Assembly: GCA_030770425.1 (NCBI GenBank) | Contig: JASJFT010000003.1 | Span: forward strand, 1 to 64,000 | Reading direction: 5' to 3' | DNA: 64,000 nt | Source of the DNA: Darksidea phi | Lineage: Eukaryota > Ascomycota > Dothideomycetes > Pleosporales > Lentitheciaceae | In this document: piece by piece, positions 1 through 10,038 of the stretch | How the letters are laid out: the number at the start of each line of letters is the position of its first letter | How positions within the stretch are numbered: the first letter of the stretch is position 1 | The notes under the pieces: model-generated | The model's database searches: none | Seen by the model: only the letters and a program-made list of their open reading frames with translations | Told to the model about the DNA's origin: nothing | Position numbers and translations under genes: made by a program

Positions 1-74
<74 letters not shown>
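1..74. repeat. poly-C homopolymer run at window edge
   Basis: The first 74 bases are all C, with no interruption. It is not a fungal telomere repeat (CCCTAA/TTAGGG). The likeliest explanations are an assembly or read artefact at a contig end, or filler beside a gap. A genuine biological homopolymer of this length is possible but unusual in fungi. Confidence 0.9.
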
Positions 75-76
<2 letters not shown>

Positions 77-81
77 GGGTT

Positions 82-163
82 TCACAACCCATGGATGAGT
101 TTGGTTGGCTACCCAGCTAGACAGTGACTCCTTTCTCAACAACCATACTTCGACCATGGTATA
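82..163 (+). repeat. dispersed repeat, copy 1
   Basis: About 80 bp here match 20374-20453 by eye. The core from CATGGAT to TTTCTCAACAAC (90-143) agrees at most positions with scattered substitutions and about one single-base gap, and the match resumes at ACCA-GGTA. Both copies lie within about 100 bp of the 3' end of a gene. It could be a remnant of a transposable element; the parent element is not recognised. Confidence 0.55.
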
Positions 164-242
164 CCAAGTTCAATCTGGCCTTGTCAAGTCTTGCGGCTTC
201 GCCGGAAATTCTCAAACAGAGCTGCTTAAGGGTATTCCTACC

Positions 243-986
243 CTAACGCCCCGTTCTCCATGTGCTCAACCCTTGCACCAGCTCCTGGCTTCCTGGCCTC
301 CATGGCTTATAATAGAGAGCCTGCGGGACCACGAGCCTGTTTGTCCTCTGATACTCCTCCAGACCCCTGCCCAGAACATGCTGCACCTTTTCGTTTGGTG
401 CAATTTCACCAATTAGCAAACCGTGCGACCCCAGCGTATCCTTCTGTTGGTACGAAAACTCTGATGGTTGAGACCAGTAGCCGAGGAGGGTGTGTTGACG
501 TTGGGTAGGTTGACATTGGTGGTCAGCATACGAACTTATCATGTCTATGATGTATTCTGTAATAAAACCCCCGGTTAGTGGTAGCACAATTTTGGGTACG
601 ATGATTGCATTATGCAGGGCTTCTCTGTCGCTTTGGAAACTCGTGTTCAACTCGTTGCGGGATGCCCTCAGGCGTAGGTCTTTGGCTATGATGGATAGTT
701 GCAACAACGCATCTCGTTCCTCGTCCGTAAGTATCGACGTGGTATGCTCAGCGACTGGCTGGCCTAGTATTGCCGAGTTGAGCTCGTCGAAGTTGACACT
801 TAGTGTGAAGGCTACGATCTCGATTAGGTAGCGGCGTAGCCGCTCTGATGCAGTAGCTGGCTTGACGGCCAGGCTTGGGCCGCGGAGACTAATTTTTTGG
901 GGCACGTTACTGGAGGCGTCTTCTGGTATCCTGGACCTGCGCTTGGCTTTGCGTTGGTTGAGAAAAGCCTCCCAGAACTTGACCAT
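243..986 (-). CDS. paralogue A of a divergent gene pair, function unknown (247 aa)
   Basis: This is a single-exon protein of 247 residues with no recognised family. Its core (RYLIEIVAFT, then DELNSAILG, TDEER, ISSYADHQC and LGYW) aligns along its length with the protein of 1377-2222. The C-terminal block IAPNEKVQHVLGRGLEE matches IAPSEKVQHILGQGLED there. Both proteins begin Met-Val-Lys. The similarity across the whole protein and the shared start argue that both are real genes from one duplication. The N-terminus is basic; no signal peptide or membrane segment is seen. A TATAAAAG lies 110 bp upstream on the same strand. Function cannot be inferred. Confidence 0.72.
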   Translation of the reverse strand: MVKFWEAFLNQRKAKRRSRIPEDASSNVPQKISLRGPSLAVKPATASERLRRYLIEIVAFTLSVNFDELNSAILGQPVAEHTTSILTDEERDALLQLSIIAKDLRLRASRNELNTSFQSDREALHNAIIVPKIVLPLTGGFITEYIIDMISSYADHQCQPTQRQHTLLGYWSQPSEFSYQQKDTLGSHGLLIGEIAPNEKVQHVLGRGLEEYQRTNRLVVPQALYYKPWRPGSQELVQGLSTWRTGR

Positions 987-1095
987 GTTGGGAATTTGTG
1001 TCGAAAGAGATATTTGAGCAAGTTTGGATAACTCGATTGTATATTGTGGGTAATGCGAGTGGATGGAGGAAGATAAGTTCTAGCACTGACACTGG

Positions 1096-1103
1096 CTTTT
1101 ATA
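1096..1103 (-). promoter_or_regulatory. TATA box for paralogue A
   Basis: TATAAAAG reads on the minus strand, 110 bp upstream of the ATG at 986. It mirrors the identical box in front of the divergent partner. Confidence 0.5.
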
Positions 1104-1178
1104 GAATCCGAGCTGAGGTAGACAAAGAAATTCTCTTCCCTTTCGCTCATGGCATGCATTGTTAGACTTGTTATGGAC

Positions 1179-1196
1179 GAGCCACGGTACCGGCTC
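1179..1196. promoter_or_regulatory. central inverted repeat in the divergent promoter
   Basis: GAGCC and GGCTC flank an 8-bp spacer that itself contains the palindrome GGTACC. The site is within about 6 bp of the midpoint between the two start codons (987-1376). A shared operator for both paralogues is an inference. Confidence 0.3.
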
Positions 1197-1327
1197 TCGT
1201 TGGGGATTTGAGCAATAAAAATGACGTAGCTTTACCAAAATCTATACAAGATTTTACCTTACTCTTTCCGTATCTCCTTAGGTGCGCCATTCTCTGTTCA
1301 CAATGTTCTTTTCCTCGTGCACACCAT

Positions 1328-1335
1328 TATAAAAG
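1328..1335 (+). promoter_or_regulatory. TATA box for paralogue B
   Basis: TATAAAAG lies 49 bp upstream of the ATG at 1377. Its position inside the longer open frame starting at 1317 argues that 1377, not 1317, is the start codon. Confidence 0.5.
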
Positions 1336-1376
1336 CATCGTTTTTGCACAACTCTCATCGTACACCCTTTCCCATT

Positions 1377-2222
1377 ATGGTCAAGCGACTTTCGACCCTT
1401 TCCCATCGTCACAGGGCTTCCGACTCAATGGCCACTTCAGAAGAAAACGATGCACTGGCCAGTACCTCGTCAGGGGTGGACGCACCGCCACCCCATTCCG
1501 CCTCCGTCGCGAACACTGCCAACGCCGACGACATTGTGGACAAAAAACGCGACGAATTGTCCTCAACAGGACCTCCAAACGTTGCAAGGCCGTCAAATGC
1601 AAAAGAACAGCTCCAGCGCTACTTGATTGAGATAATAGCCTTCACATTCAACGTCAATCTTGATGAGCTCAACTCTGCGCTCCTTGGTAGCGGAAACATC
1701 GCTAAGGGCACAATGTCAATACTTTCAGACGAGGAACGTGCCGATCTGCTCCGCATTTCGAAGAAAACCACCGATTTACTCAGTCTGAGCAACAACAACG
1801 AGATGCTCACCACTTTCGCCAAAGACAGGAAGGAACTGTACGACGCCGTCTTGGAGCCTGCGCGGACCATGTCTTATCTTCTTATCGATCAATTCTGCCT
1901 AGACATCATCGCATCCTATGCGGACCATGAGTGTGACTTCCGGAAATGGGATTACACGACCTTGGGGTATTGGGTCAAGAATCCTGAACGGTGGTCTTTT
2001 GATAAGGAAGGAGGCCTGCGTCAGGCGCTGCAATCGCACAGCTATCTGATTAGCAAGATCGCGCCGAGCGAAAAAGTGCAGCATATCCTCGGCCAAGGGC
2101 TTGAAGACTTTCAGAGAAGGAAGGGTTTGAGGGGTATCAAGCAGGGCTATGGTTGTTATCATGTGCGTGACGGGTTCGCAGTTTTGGCGCGTGTGATCGG
2201 GGACTTCGGGGCGTCACACTGA
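1377..2222 (+). CDS. paralogue B of a divergent gene pair, function unknown (281 aa)
   Basis: This is a single-exon protein of 281 residues, paralogous to the gene at 243-986. Shared blocks are RYLIEIIAFTFNVNLDELNS, LSDEER, IIASYADHEC, LGYW and the C-terminal IAPSEKVQHILGQGLED. The start at 1377 is preferred because it gives the same Met-Val-Lys opening as paralogue A and because a TATA box sits between 1317 and 1377. The first 60 residues are low-complexity and Ser/Ala-rich; the conserved region follows. No catalytic motif, signal peptide or membrane segment is visible. The pair is transcribed divergently from about 390 bp. Function is unknown. Confidence 0.75.
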   Translation: MVKRLSTLSHRHRASDSMATSEENDALASTSSGVDAPPPHSASVANTANADDIVDKKRDELSSTGPPNVARPSNAKEQLQRYLIEIIAFTFNVNLDELNSALLGSGNIAKGTMSILSDEERADLLRISKKTTDLLSLSNNNEMLTTFAKDRKELYDAVLEPARTMSYLLIDQFCLDIIASYADHECDFRKWDYTTLGYWVKNPERWSFDKEGGLRQALQSHSYLISKIAPSEKVQHILGQGLEDFQRRKGLRGIKQGYGCYHVRDGFAVLARVIGDFGASH

Positions 2223-2443
2223 GGGTATGTTTGAGCAAATCTTAGATCCCCGGCTGTGGAAGGTGGGGGGCGCGTATCGATACTGCGAAGTTGGAAACTC
2301 AAGGCTACCAAGATATACTCACTAAATGCAAGAAGTTTTAGGACACAAAGCTACTAAGCCACAATCTTAGATGGTGCTATTAAGCCGATTATTGAATGAG
2401 TAGCAGCCATCGCGTCGTCAAACGCGGAATAATTCAAGGTGAC

Positions 2444-2484
2444 ACAAAAGTATTTCATCCCGAATACTTGAAAATGCAAGAAGG
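2444..2484 (+). repeat. hairpin-containing repeat, copy 1
   Basis: AAGTATT (2448-2454) pairs with AATACTT (2463-2469) around the loop TCATCCCG, followed by GAAAATGCAAGAAGG. The block recurs at 3284-3324 in the same orientation. Confidence 0.6.
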
Positions 2485-3283
2485 TTGAAACCAAAGGAGG
2501 TTATAGTGGTTGCCTAAGGCGTTACGGCATGACTGCTAGGGTAACGGCCCGTGCCTTATGAAAGGGTGTGGTGCGTGCCGATGTTGAGCGGTAGCGACGG
2601 TAGTCTACCAGACTCGAGAGCCGGAAACGTGACCGGCTGCCTGCTCGACGTCCCATAGAAACTCTTCATCAGTCCATCCCTCACCCTTCACAGTCCTATC
2701 GATCTATCCACCTACCTACGCAGCTATTCTTCAACCTGCGACATCCCTTCTCTCCTCCTCTTGATCCCACGAAGCGCCCGCGGGGCCATCTCGAAAGTCG
2801 TCCACGTTAAACGATAGTCCCAAACTTCCAACGCAGCTACGCAACTGGAGTGCGGTATCGCTACGGGCGCGCCAGTCCATCGTTGTGTCTAACCCCCTTC
2901 ACAAACGAGGCCCTGAGATGCACCAATTGCCCTTCCGGTGACCTCAATCAGCTCATCTCTACTAATCCCAAGAGGTAGTACGACTGCATGCGCTAGTTTA
3001 GGGTGGGAAAACAGGCGCGAAGTCACCCCATATGTGGCCGTAGACTCTCGTACGGGACTGGATGGAGGCGGGGACGTTCTTCGATATGTTCATGGTTATG
3101 GCTCCGAGGATCGGGGGCTCCGGATAGTCCGTTATGGCGACCTGGATTCATTAACATAGCGAAGGTGTGTCTAAACGATGTTTTCGGAAGACACACTTCT
3201 TCCGCTCCAGCAAGAGCACTCATCATCCCGCCCGACCCGGTATCGCGTTGTTAAACTTACGGAATAACTTAAAAAGACAATAT

Positions 3284-3324
3284 AAAAAGGTATTTCGTCC
3301 CGAATACCTCAAAACGTAAGAAGG
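3284..3324 (+). repeat. hairpin-containing repeat, copy 2
   Basis: AGGTATT (3288-3294) pairs with AATACCT (3303-3309) around TCGTCCCG, followed by CAAAACGTAAGAAGG. Relative to copy 1 both stem arms changed together (A to G and T to C), so the hairpin is kept. Confidence 0.6.
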
Positions 3325-3513
3325 AGCCCAGGAACAAGAGAACTTGCAGCTCATGCAGCAAAAGGACCTCTTTGAAGCAGAGATAGAATGAGGGGCTATT
3401 AGGGTATAGTGGCCTATAATCAGTTCGGTATCGAGCTACTTACTGCGCTAGGTTGGATAGATGACAGTATAATCTTTGAGGAGAGTAACAAGCTATAGTA
3501 GCTTACCAACTAT

Positions 3514-3693
3514 CTACTACTACCTAAACGGCAGAAACAGCTCCACCCCAACAGATGAAGCCTTCCTCAAGCTCTACACCCTCGAGCGCACGTCACCCTC
3601 GAGCACACATCACTGGTGCGCTCGAGGGCGTAGAGCTTGAGGAATGCTCCACCTTTGGGGGTGAAGCTGTTGCTACCGTTTAGGTCATAGCAG
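3514..3693. repeat. 180-bp imperfect palindrome
   Basis: The left arm 3514-3591 and the right arm 3616-3693 are inverted copies, about 78 bp each with scattered mismatches, around a 24-bp spacer. Near-identical stretches include CTCAAGCTCTAC and CCTCGAGCGCAC. Several mismatches are transitions. It resembles a fold-back element or MITE core. No target-site duplication was identified. Confidence 0.65.
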
Positions 3694-4327
3694 ACGGCTC
3701 ACAGGAGGAAGGCTGTTCGTGGAAGCTGTAAGATAGGAGATCGGATTTTCGCCGCGCACTCGAGGTCTCCGTCCTGAATTGATGGCACGTGTGTAGCAAA
3801 CTTGAAAACGCCGACCCATCTCGTGCTGACTCAAAAGTGGATTGTACTTCCAAGAGTATGGACTTGACCATCGACCGGTGTCGATACAATTTGTGCGACC
3901 GGCTTCAGCGTGCGAGATATTTCGGTCGGGCTTCTCGGGAGCGCTGCGAGGGAACTGGATAACGTGATCAATGATTTCATCGCGGAGCTCACCAGGTAAG
4001 GAGAGTAGTGAGGGCGTCCTAAAGTGATATGCAGAAAGGAGGGAAAGGCTTAACTAGGATGTCATCCAAGGCCGGCGGTAGGGTACGGTTTCACAGCGTT
4101 AGGCTCCAAATAGACAGCTAGCGTAAATTATTAGTCACAATTATTAGTCATCATCACGAATTGAGAAGAAAAGCCTTCAATTGTGGATGAACCATGACAG
4201 TCTAGAAGCAAGACTGCAAAATTAAGGAAGTTTATTAAAAGTAAGTATAAAATAGTATTTAGTGGCCAAAAAAACCTAACTAACGACCGGCGATATAAAC
4301 GAAGACCGATCCCAATCCCTATTCCAT

Positions 4328-4660
4328 CTACGGCCTCCGCCCACCCCTCCCCCCAATCTCCTCTCTCAACCTCCCAACCCTCTCCTCCAACCTCCCTATA
4401 GCCCCCTCAACAGCCCTACACTGCTCATCGATGCTAGTCTTAAGCTCTCTAACTCCGCGCTTAAGCTCACTCAAAACCTGTTCCAGATCCTTAAACTTCC
4501 TCTCGCACTCACGCTGCCTCAGCTCCTGAAGCTCGTTCTCTGAGCGTGCATTGGAGAAAGGCGAGGAGTTTACACGATTTGGATAGTTTGGTCGTCTAGC
4601 ATGGCGAGGTAAGGATGGGAGGGAGCCATATCGTTGTTGGTGGTTGAAGTAGTTATCCAT
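4328..4660 (-). CDS. small coiled-coil protein, hypothetical (110 aa)
   Basis: A 110-residue frame. The N-terminal 40 residues are rich in Pro, Arg, His, Asn and Ser. From about residue 40 to 103 the protein is a charged heptad-like helix (Leu/Val/Ile spacing with many Glu, Arg and Lys), predicted here as a coiled coil. It ends in a Gly/Arg tail. No domain is recognised. A second small gene of the same design, a Pro/His/Arg-rich head and coiled-coil tail, is at 39919-40221; sequence similarity between them is not obvious. The amphipathic pattern favours a real protein. Confidence 0.45.
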   Translation of the reverse strand: MDNYFNHQQRYGSLPSLPRHARRPNYPNRVNSSPFSNARSENELQELRQRECERKFKDLEQVLSELKRGVRELKTSIDEQCRAVEGAIGRLEERVGRLREEIGGRGGRRP

Positions 4661-7083
4661 GTTGGAGACTGATGTATGCGTTTTGCTGGAATGGGGACGG
4701 AGAATGGGGACGGAGAATGGGGATGAGACATGTTGTCGGCTGTGACGATGTAGTGATGTGTTTATACCGATGTGACCGGCGTTTGCAAATCAACTAGGTG
4801 CTGAGGCTGCAGGACTTGGGTGCCATTACGTGGTCGTTGGTGGTACCAAAGCATGGCAGCAAACATATTGACCGTTCGCGTCCAACTGTCGACGAAAGAA
4901 CTCGCGTTTATTGAATATTTTCTGCGAGAATGCCAACGGCGGTAGTTTTTTAGTAGATGATGCCGGTTACTAAAATCGATGCGCGAACGGAATGTTTGCA
5001 AGCCAAGCCAATCGGGCAAGTGGAAAACGTAGTCCTTTGACCAAGACTTACACTGCCACTATAGCCTTCGGCCAGACCCCGCGACGCCGGTAAGCAGAAC
5101 CGACTATACGAGGGAAAACCGATACCGAACGGTGTGTAGACGATCGAAAAGAGGAGAACCGGTGCAGATCACATAGCCTACGCGCTGATAAGATGTTCTA
5201 CCCATACCATTGGTCATGCCGAGCGTAGGCACACGTAGTGCCACGCCCAACTACCCGTAACAACGGCGGGCGACGCTAGTTGCAGGAGGGGCTGCGTCCT
5301 TGGGACCGTATCAGGTTTTGGCATGATTAGTTTTCTGGCCTGGTCATGCTCAAACCAGGGTGGTTTCCGGTGACGAAGAACACCAAGAGCCTTGGACGCT
5401 CTCCACGTGTCTCTGGCGTCCTGTCTTTGGGCTTGATCCTCTGCGTGACGGGCTGCGGGACTTCCGTACGGGAAGTTGTGTAGCCAACAACAACAGAGTT
5501 TTCGTGCAGGCTCTCCTAGTGGGTCGCGTTAATGCAAGAGACAGCTGCAATTTCCAACGAAATACACGCTGACTCTAGAACACGAGGGCCACTTGGGTGA
5601 GATGAGCTTACTGTGCCATAGGCATTTACGGCCGCTCCGGGTTCTGGGTAGATTGGAAGCACTCTTCAACCACGCTCTGCCCTACGACCCCTGCACCTGA
5701 AGCTTACTATGCAGAATCAATAATCCACCCTTAAAGTCGCATACACGTCGCTTGGGTAAGAAAAATCAGCTCATTGCCACACGGACAGACGCAGGCAACG
5801 CGCCTCGTCGGACTGTAGCGCCATGTAAAGTATTCGGTGCCGCGCTTCACACGTTTTGACGCAAAACACGTCCACGTGTGCAGAGACGGTTACTGACATA
5901 TGGCGATTCCCGTCGTCCAGGTACGGCGCGTGGCACGCTCCATCGGCTGTGATTCCACTCGGAGCCGCCGAGCAGCACAAGCGCAGCGCGCATGGTAAAG
6001 AAAGGGGAAAGAGCGGTGCCCAGAATTGATGAGATCGGAAGGGCACTCCTTTCTTCCGCCGCCCGTAAGCGCGGCAGCTCTCCGTAGCGAATCGCAACGG
6101 CCCCGTCTTCCATTTACCCGACAGGCAACCCAGGCGTCTCCGGCAGCGGGGCCTGTAAATTTCTGATTGCGCCGCCGAGATGAGGGCCGCGCGACTGAAG
6201 AACGAATCGAGGGAAGGGGAGCAGCGGGGTGAGGAAACCGCCAAGGGCTCCAGGATGCTCCGCCCCGCGAGCCAGGACGCGGGGTGGTAATGGCTGGTCC
6301 GCTCGGAAAATCTCAACACCACAGACAGATATCGTGACTTCTGCAATGCCATTTCTCGTGCGCATGTTAGCTTCTGCCGGACGTCGAGGAAAGCTTCTTT
6401 GTTCGGCTGAAGGCAGAGGCGCCCGATCCTGCTGCGCCGTATCGTTTGCGCGCTGGCGGGCGTTGTGCCAAGGTCTTGGGAGGCGTTTTTCGGTCGTTTT
6501 GGATGGTGGTTAAGATAAGGCCAAGCAGTCTGTTCGACGCCGTCCCGTCTGTTCTGGAACTCTTACTTGCCTGATGCAAGGCCTTGGCCCGACGCCTATA
6601 CATCCTGGACCGGGAATGCGTGTGGTAGAGAGCTTTCTGTTCGAGCTGAGCTGGACGGTGGGGGTCGAAGGATTCCGCAACCTCCACGGCAATCTACGAG
6701 GCGTATCTCGATTGACCCAGATTGGAGCGATCATGTCGCCCTGCCGTCAGAGACAACATTGTCAAAATGTAGTCGCAACGTTGTACAGCGTCCAGGGAGG
6801 CTCGCGGAGGGGCGCGTCTGACTGATCGTCAGAACCCTTTCTGACCTAACGATATCAGCCACGCTCGGACGCACGCCGACCAAGGGCCAAGCAGAACAGC
6901 TTAGCGACTCTTCCGTCCCATCCAACCGTCCCCACGGGGTCCTGGCCGCTAGATCATCCCGGCAATTGACCCAGGGGGCCCGGACATGTTGTGCAAGACG
7001 CACACGGACGCGACTATAGATACCCCGGCTGCCTCCCTTGGAATGTTGCTCCAGAATCTGTCTCCTGCGTCCCCATTGCTACC
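4661..7083. other. long intergenic region, nothing recognised
   Basis: Several overlapping short frames occur on both strands between 5.35 and 7.0 kb, as expected in GC-balanced DNA. None shows a recognisable domain, signal peptide or consistent splicing. The last 1 kb before 7084 is probably the promoter of the permease gene. Confidence 0.5.
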
Positions 7084-8764
7084 ATGGCGGACCAAAAGCA
7101 AGTCAGCATTGCGCCCACAGACGAGAAGCAGAACGCTGTCGCGAGTGAGCTCGAGAGCTCTGGCATCAGCTCGCCAGCCGAGTATGAGGATCTGCCCGAC
7201 CCCGACGTTGGCAAGACCGATGCGGAGCGCGCGGCGCTTGTACGACCTCTCCCTTCTCCTTTTTCAACTCGTTTGCTAACGCCGCCCAGGATAAAGCACT
7301 CGTGTGGAAGATTGATCTCTGGCTAATTCCATGGCTATCGCTCTTGTATCTCTTGTCTTTCCTAGACCGGACCAATATTGGCAATGCGAAAGTCGCCAAC
7401 TTGGAGACATCGATCGGCATGAAAGGCCGCGACTACAACGACGCTCTGACCATCTTTTTCGTCTCCTATGCCGGCGCCGAGCCGCTCACAAATATTTTGC
7501 TCAAGCGCTTTTCACCGCGATACTTCTTCACGGGTATCATCATCGCCTGGGGTACTATTATGACGCTCATGGGCGTTATCGAGAACCAGGCTGGTCTCCT
7601 CGCCTGCCGTTGGTTCCTTGGTCTCGCTGAGGCCGGTCTTTTCCCTGGCGTCAACTACTATCTTTCGTAAGTCAAACAACCTAGCAGCGAGAGGTCGCCG
7701 TCTCACAGTGGATAGATGCTGGTATAGACGCCAAGAACTCGGTTTCCGTGCTGCTCTTTTCTTCTCTGCCGCCGCCATGGCTGGTTCGTTTGGTGGACTG
7801 CTTGCCGCGGCTATCAGCAAGATGGACGGCACTGCCGGATATGAAGGCTGGCGCTGGATCTGTAGGTTTTCCTATATCGGGATTCGCTACGGTTGACTAA
7901 CGTAGTGTAGTCATCCTCGAGGGTCTCGCCACAGTCTTTGTCGGTCTCTTCTGTTACTGGATGGTGTTTGATTTCCCGGATACCGCGAGTTTCCTTTCAG
8001 CCGACGAGAAGCTCCGAGCTATGCGTCGTCTGCGCGCTGACAACCAAACCCGTGCCACCGAGGAGAAGATCAGTCGCAAATATGTGTACCAGGCCATCAA
8101 GGACTGGAAGACCTGGGTTTATGCCCTGCAGTACATGGGCGTGCTCTGTGCCCTGTACTCTTTCTCGCTCTTCTTGCCAACAATTCTAGTCGGCATGGGC
8201 TACAAGGGCAACCGTGCTCAGCTCATGTCTGTCCCACCGTACGCCGTCGCAGCAGCAATGACCATCTTCATCGGGTGGCTCGCCGACCGAACCAAGTGGC
8301 GTGGATACTGCAACATGGCGGTCTCGTTGATGGGATGCGTCGGGTTCGCCATGTTGCTCGCTAGCGACAACCCGCACATTCAGTACGCCGGTACCTTCCT
8401 CGGTGCCGCCGGTATCTACCCATGTGTTCCCAATACTCTTACGTGGGCATCCAACAACGTGGAGGGCTCGCTTAAGCGTGGTGTCATGGTCGGCATAGTC
8501 GTCGGCTGGGGTAACATGAACGGTGTCGTCTCCTCGAACATCTACATGCCGGAGGACAAGCCCCGCTACCTAACCGGCCATGCTATCGTGTTTGCGTACA
8601 TGTTCGTTTGCTTGTTCGGTGGAACCATCATCATGCACTTCATGTTGAAGCGCGAGAACAGCCTCCGGAAGGCGGGCAAGCGCGATCACTGGATCGAAGG
8701 GAAGACGGAGCAAGAAATTCGCGATTTGGGCGATGTTCGACCAGACTTTATTTACACCACCTAG
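7084..8764 (+). CDS. MFS anion:cation symporter, Dal5/allantoate permease type (510 aa)
   Basis: Four exons, 7084-7239, 7290-7666, 7716-7861 and 7911-8764, join in phase to 510 residues, the usual size for this family. The three introns are 50, 49 and 49 nt. Landmarks are a hydrophilic N-terminus, the first membrane segment ending LSFLDRTNIGNA, the TM4-5 block WFLGLAEAGLFPGVNYYLS continuing after the splice as CWYRRQELGFRAA, FFSAAAMAGSFGGLLA, and the loop signature IGWLADRTKWRG. The Dal5 family imports organic anions such as allantoate, ureidosuccinate, nicotinate-like acids or small peptides at the plasma membrane. The exact substrate cannot be read from sequence. About twelve membrane segments are expected. 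Confidence 0.88.
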
Positions 8765-10038
8765 ACAATTTCGAGGGTTCCGGGGCGGCGGAAAAGTGGA
8801 GCTTTCGTCGTATGATGATCGCATTCAACATTGTCGATATATTGTTTTTAATGATTGGCGCGTTGTTTGTAACGGCATTAGACTGTCTTTGTAGCGCAAA
8901 AGATTCCGTTCAAAGTATCTCACCTATCTTTTTTCTTGTGAAGCTGTCGTAATGCAAACATTGGTTTTCTAGTTTTCCATCCCCGAACACGCACTCATTT
9001 CAGCGGCGCCTTCGGCATAAATGGTTTCCAGCCTCGCCGTTCGTTAGCCGGTGGGCATCCGCCCGCCCGAAATGCCGAAATACCCATTTGCAGCGCACAA
9101 TTCCCAGCGGAATGGTAATCCGCTCGAGGCCTTCAGTATGCATCAGTATCGTCCGAGCAAAAGCGCAAGGCTGCGTCGACTATTGGTAGGGACCGACGGT
9201 CTCGCTGCTGTTAATCGCCAAACCTCAAGTGACACCGTCCGCTAGATATTGCAAGCACGACAGAGAAGCGCTCAAGACGTGCGCGATGGTAGCATACCGC
9301 GTGCGAAGACCGAGACGTGGGCCGGCTGAGACGTTGTTGCGAAAGCCGTCGCAACATCTGGAGGAGGACACGACGTCCAAATAAACAACGCCGCCCCAAT
9401 GGCCCCCCCCCTTCCCCCTTCCCTTCCTTATACCATCTTCTTTCCCCGCCCCGATCCTCCAGCCCCCAGTACGTACGACCCGAGCCGATCCAACCCCGGA
9501 TTTTCATTACGCACCCATAATATCGGCACAGAGGCGACCTTAGAGGCTTTGCCAACTATCTCCGCGGAGAAGGCCCAGGCGAGGATGAGCGGTACTTGTC
9601 AAGGCAGAACGAGTCAGAAAAGCGGGGGAAGGGTTAGATTCGTCTAGGGGGTGTATGGGCGAGCAGGAAGATGTGACAGGGTGGAGGATGGTAGAAGATG
9701 TGAGAAGGCACCTAATACCTCCAGAGCGTGATTAGTGCTCATGGTCCGCGAAGTGGCGTATGAATCACGATGGGTTCAGTGAAATACTTTGTGGACCAGG
9801 CGACAAGTCCATCCGGTGCCCTACTATGAACCTCGGAAAATATGTTTGTGGAATAGATGCACAAATTCTCAGCCCATACCATACAATTACTGTTCAACGC
9901 CATTGACAAGCCGAAAAATTGGACGACGCCGTCCCGTTAAGCCAAGGGTCTTGCGCGTTTAAGCTGCGCCGAATTACGCCTTTTCCGTAAGAATCCAAAG
10001 CCGCCTAACACCCCTCAGCATTTGTAGTCGGTCAAATC
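8765..10038. other. intergenic, no gene recognised
   Basis: This is the 3' flank of the permease gene and the 3' flank of the convergent SNF2 gene. A C-rich tract lies near 9400-9430. The short frames around 9.05-9.65 kb are low-complexity and not defended. Confidence 0.5.

Larger units (their letters stand above)
2223..4327. other. repeat-bearing intergenic region
   Basis: No convincing gene is seen. The region holds two copies of a hairpin repeat and a 180-bp palindrome, annotated separately. The stretch 2640-2900 is pyrimidine-rich, like a fungal promoter, but no gene with coding character follows it. A lost gene replaced by repeat material is possible. Confidence 0.5.

Noticed and set aside
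5771..6825. Cluster of overlapping frames of 60-190 codons on both strands
   Set aside because: They overlap in several frames, are rich in Arg/Ser/Ala/Pro as non-coding GC-balanced DNA gives, and show no domain or splicing logic.
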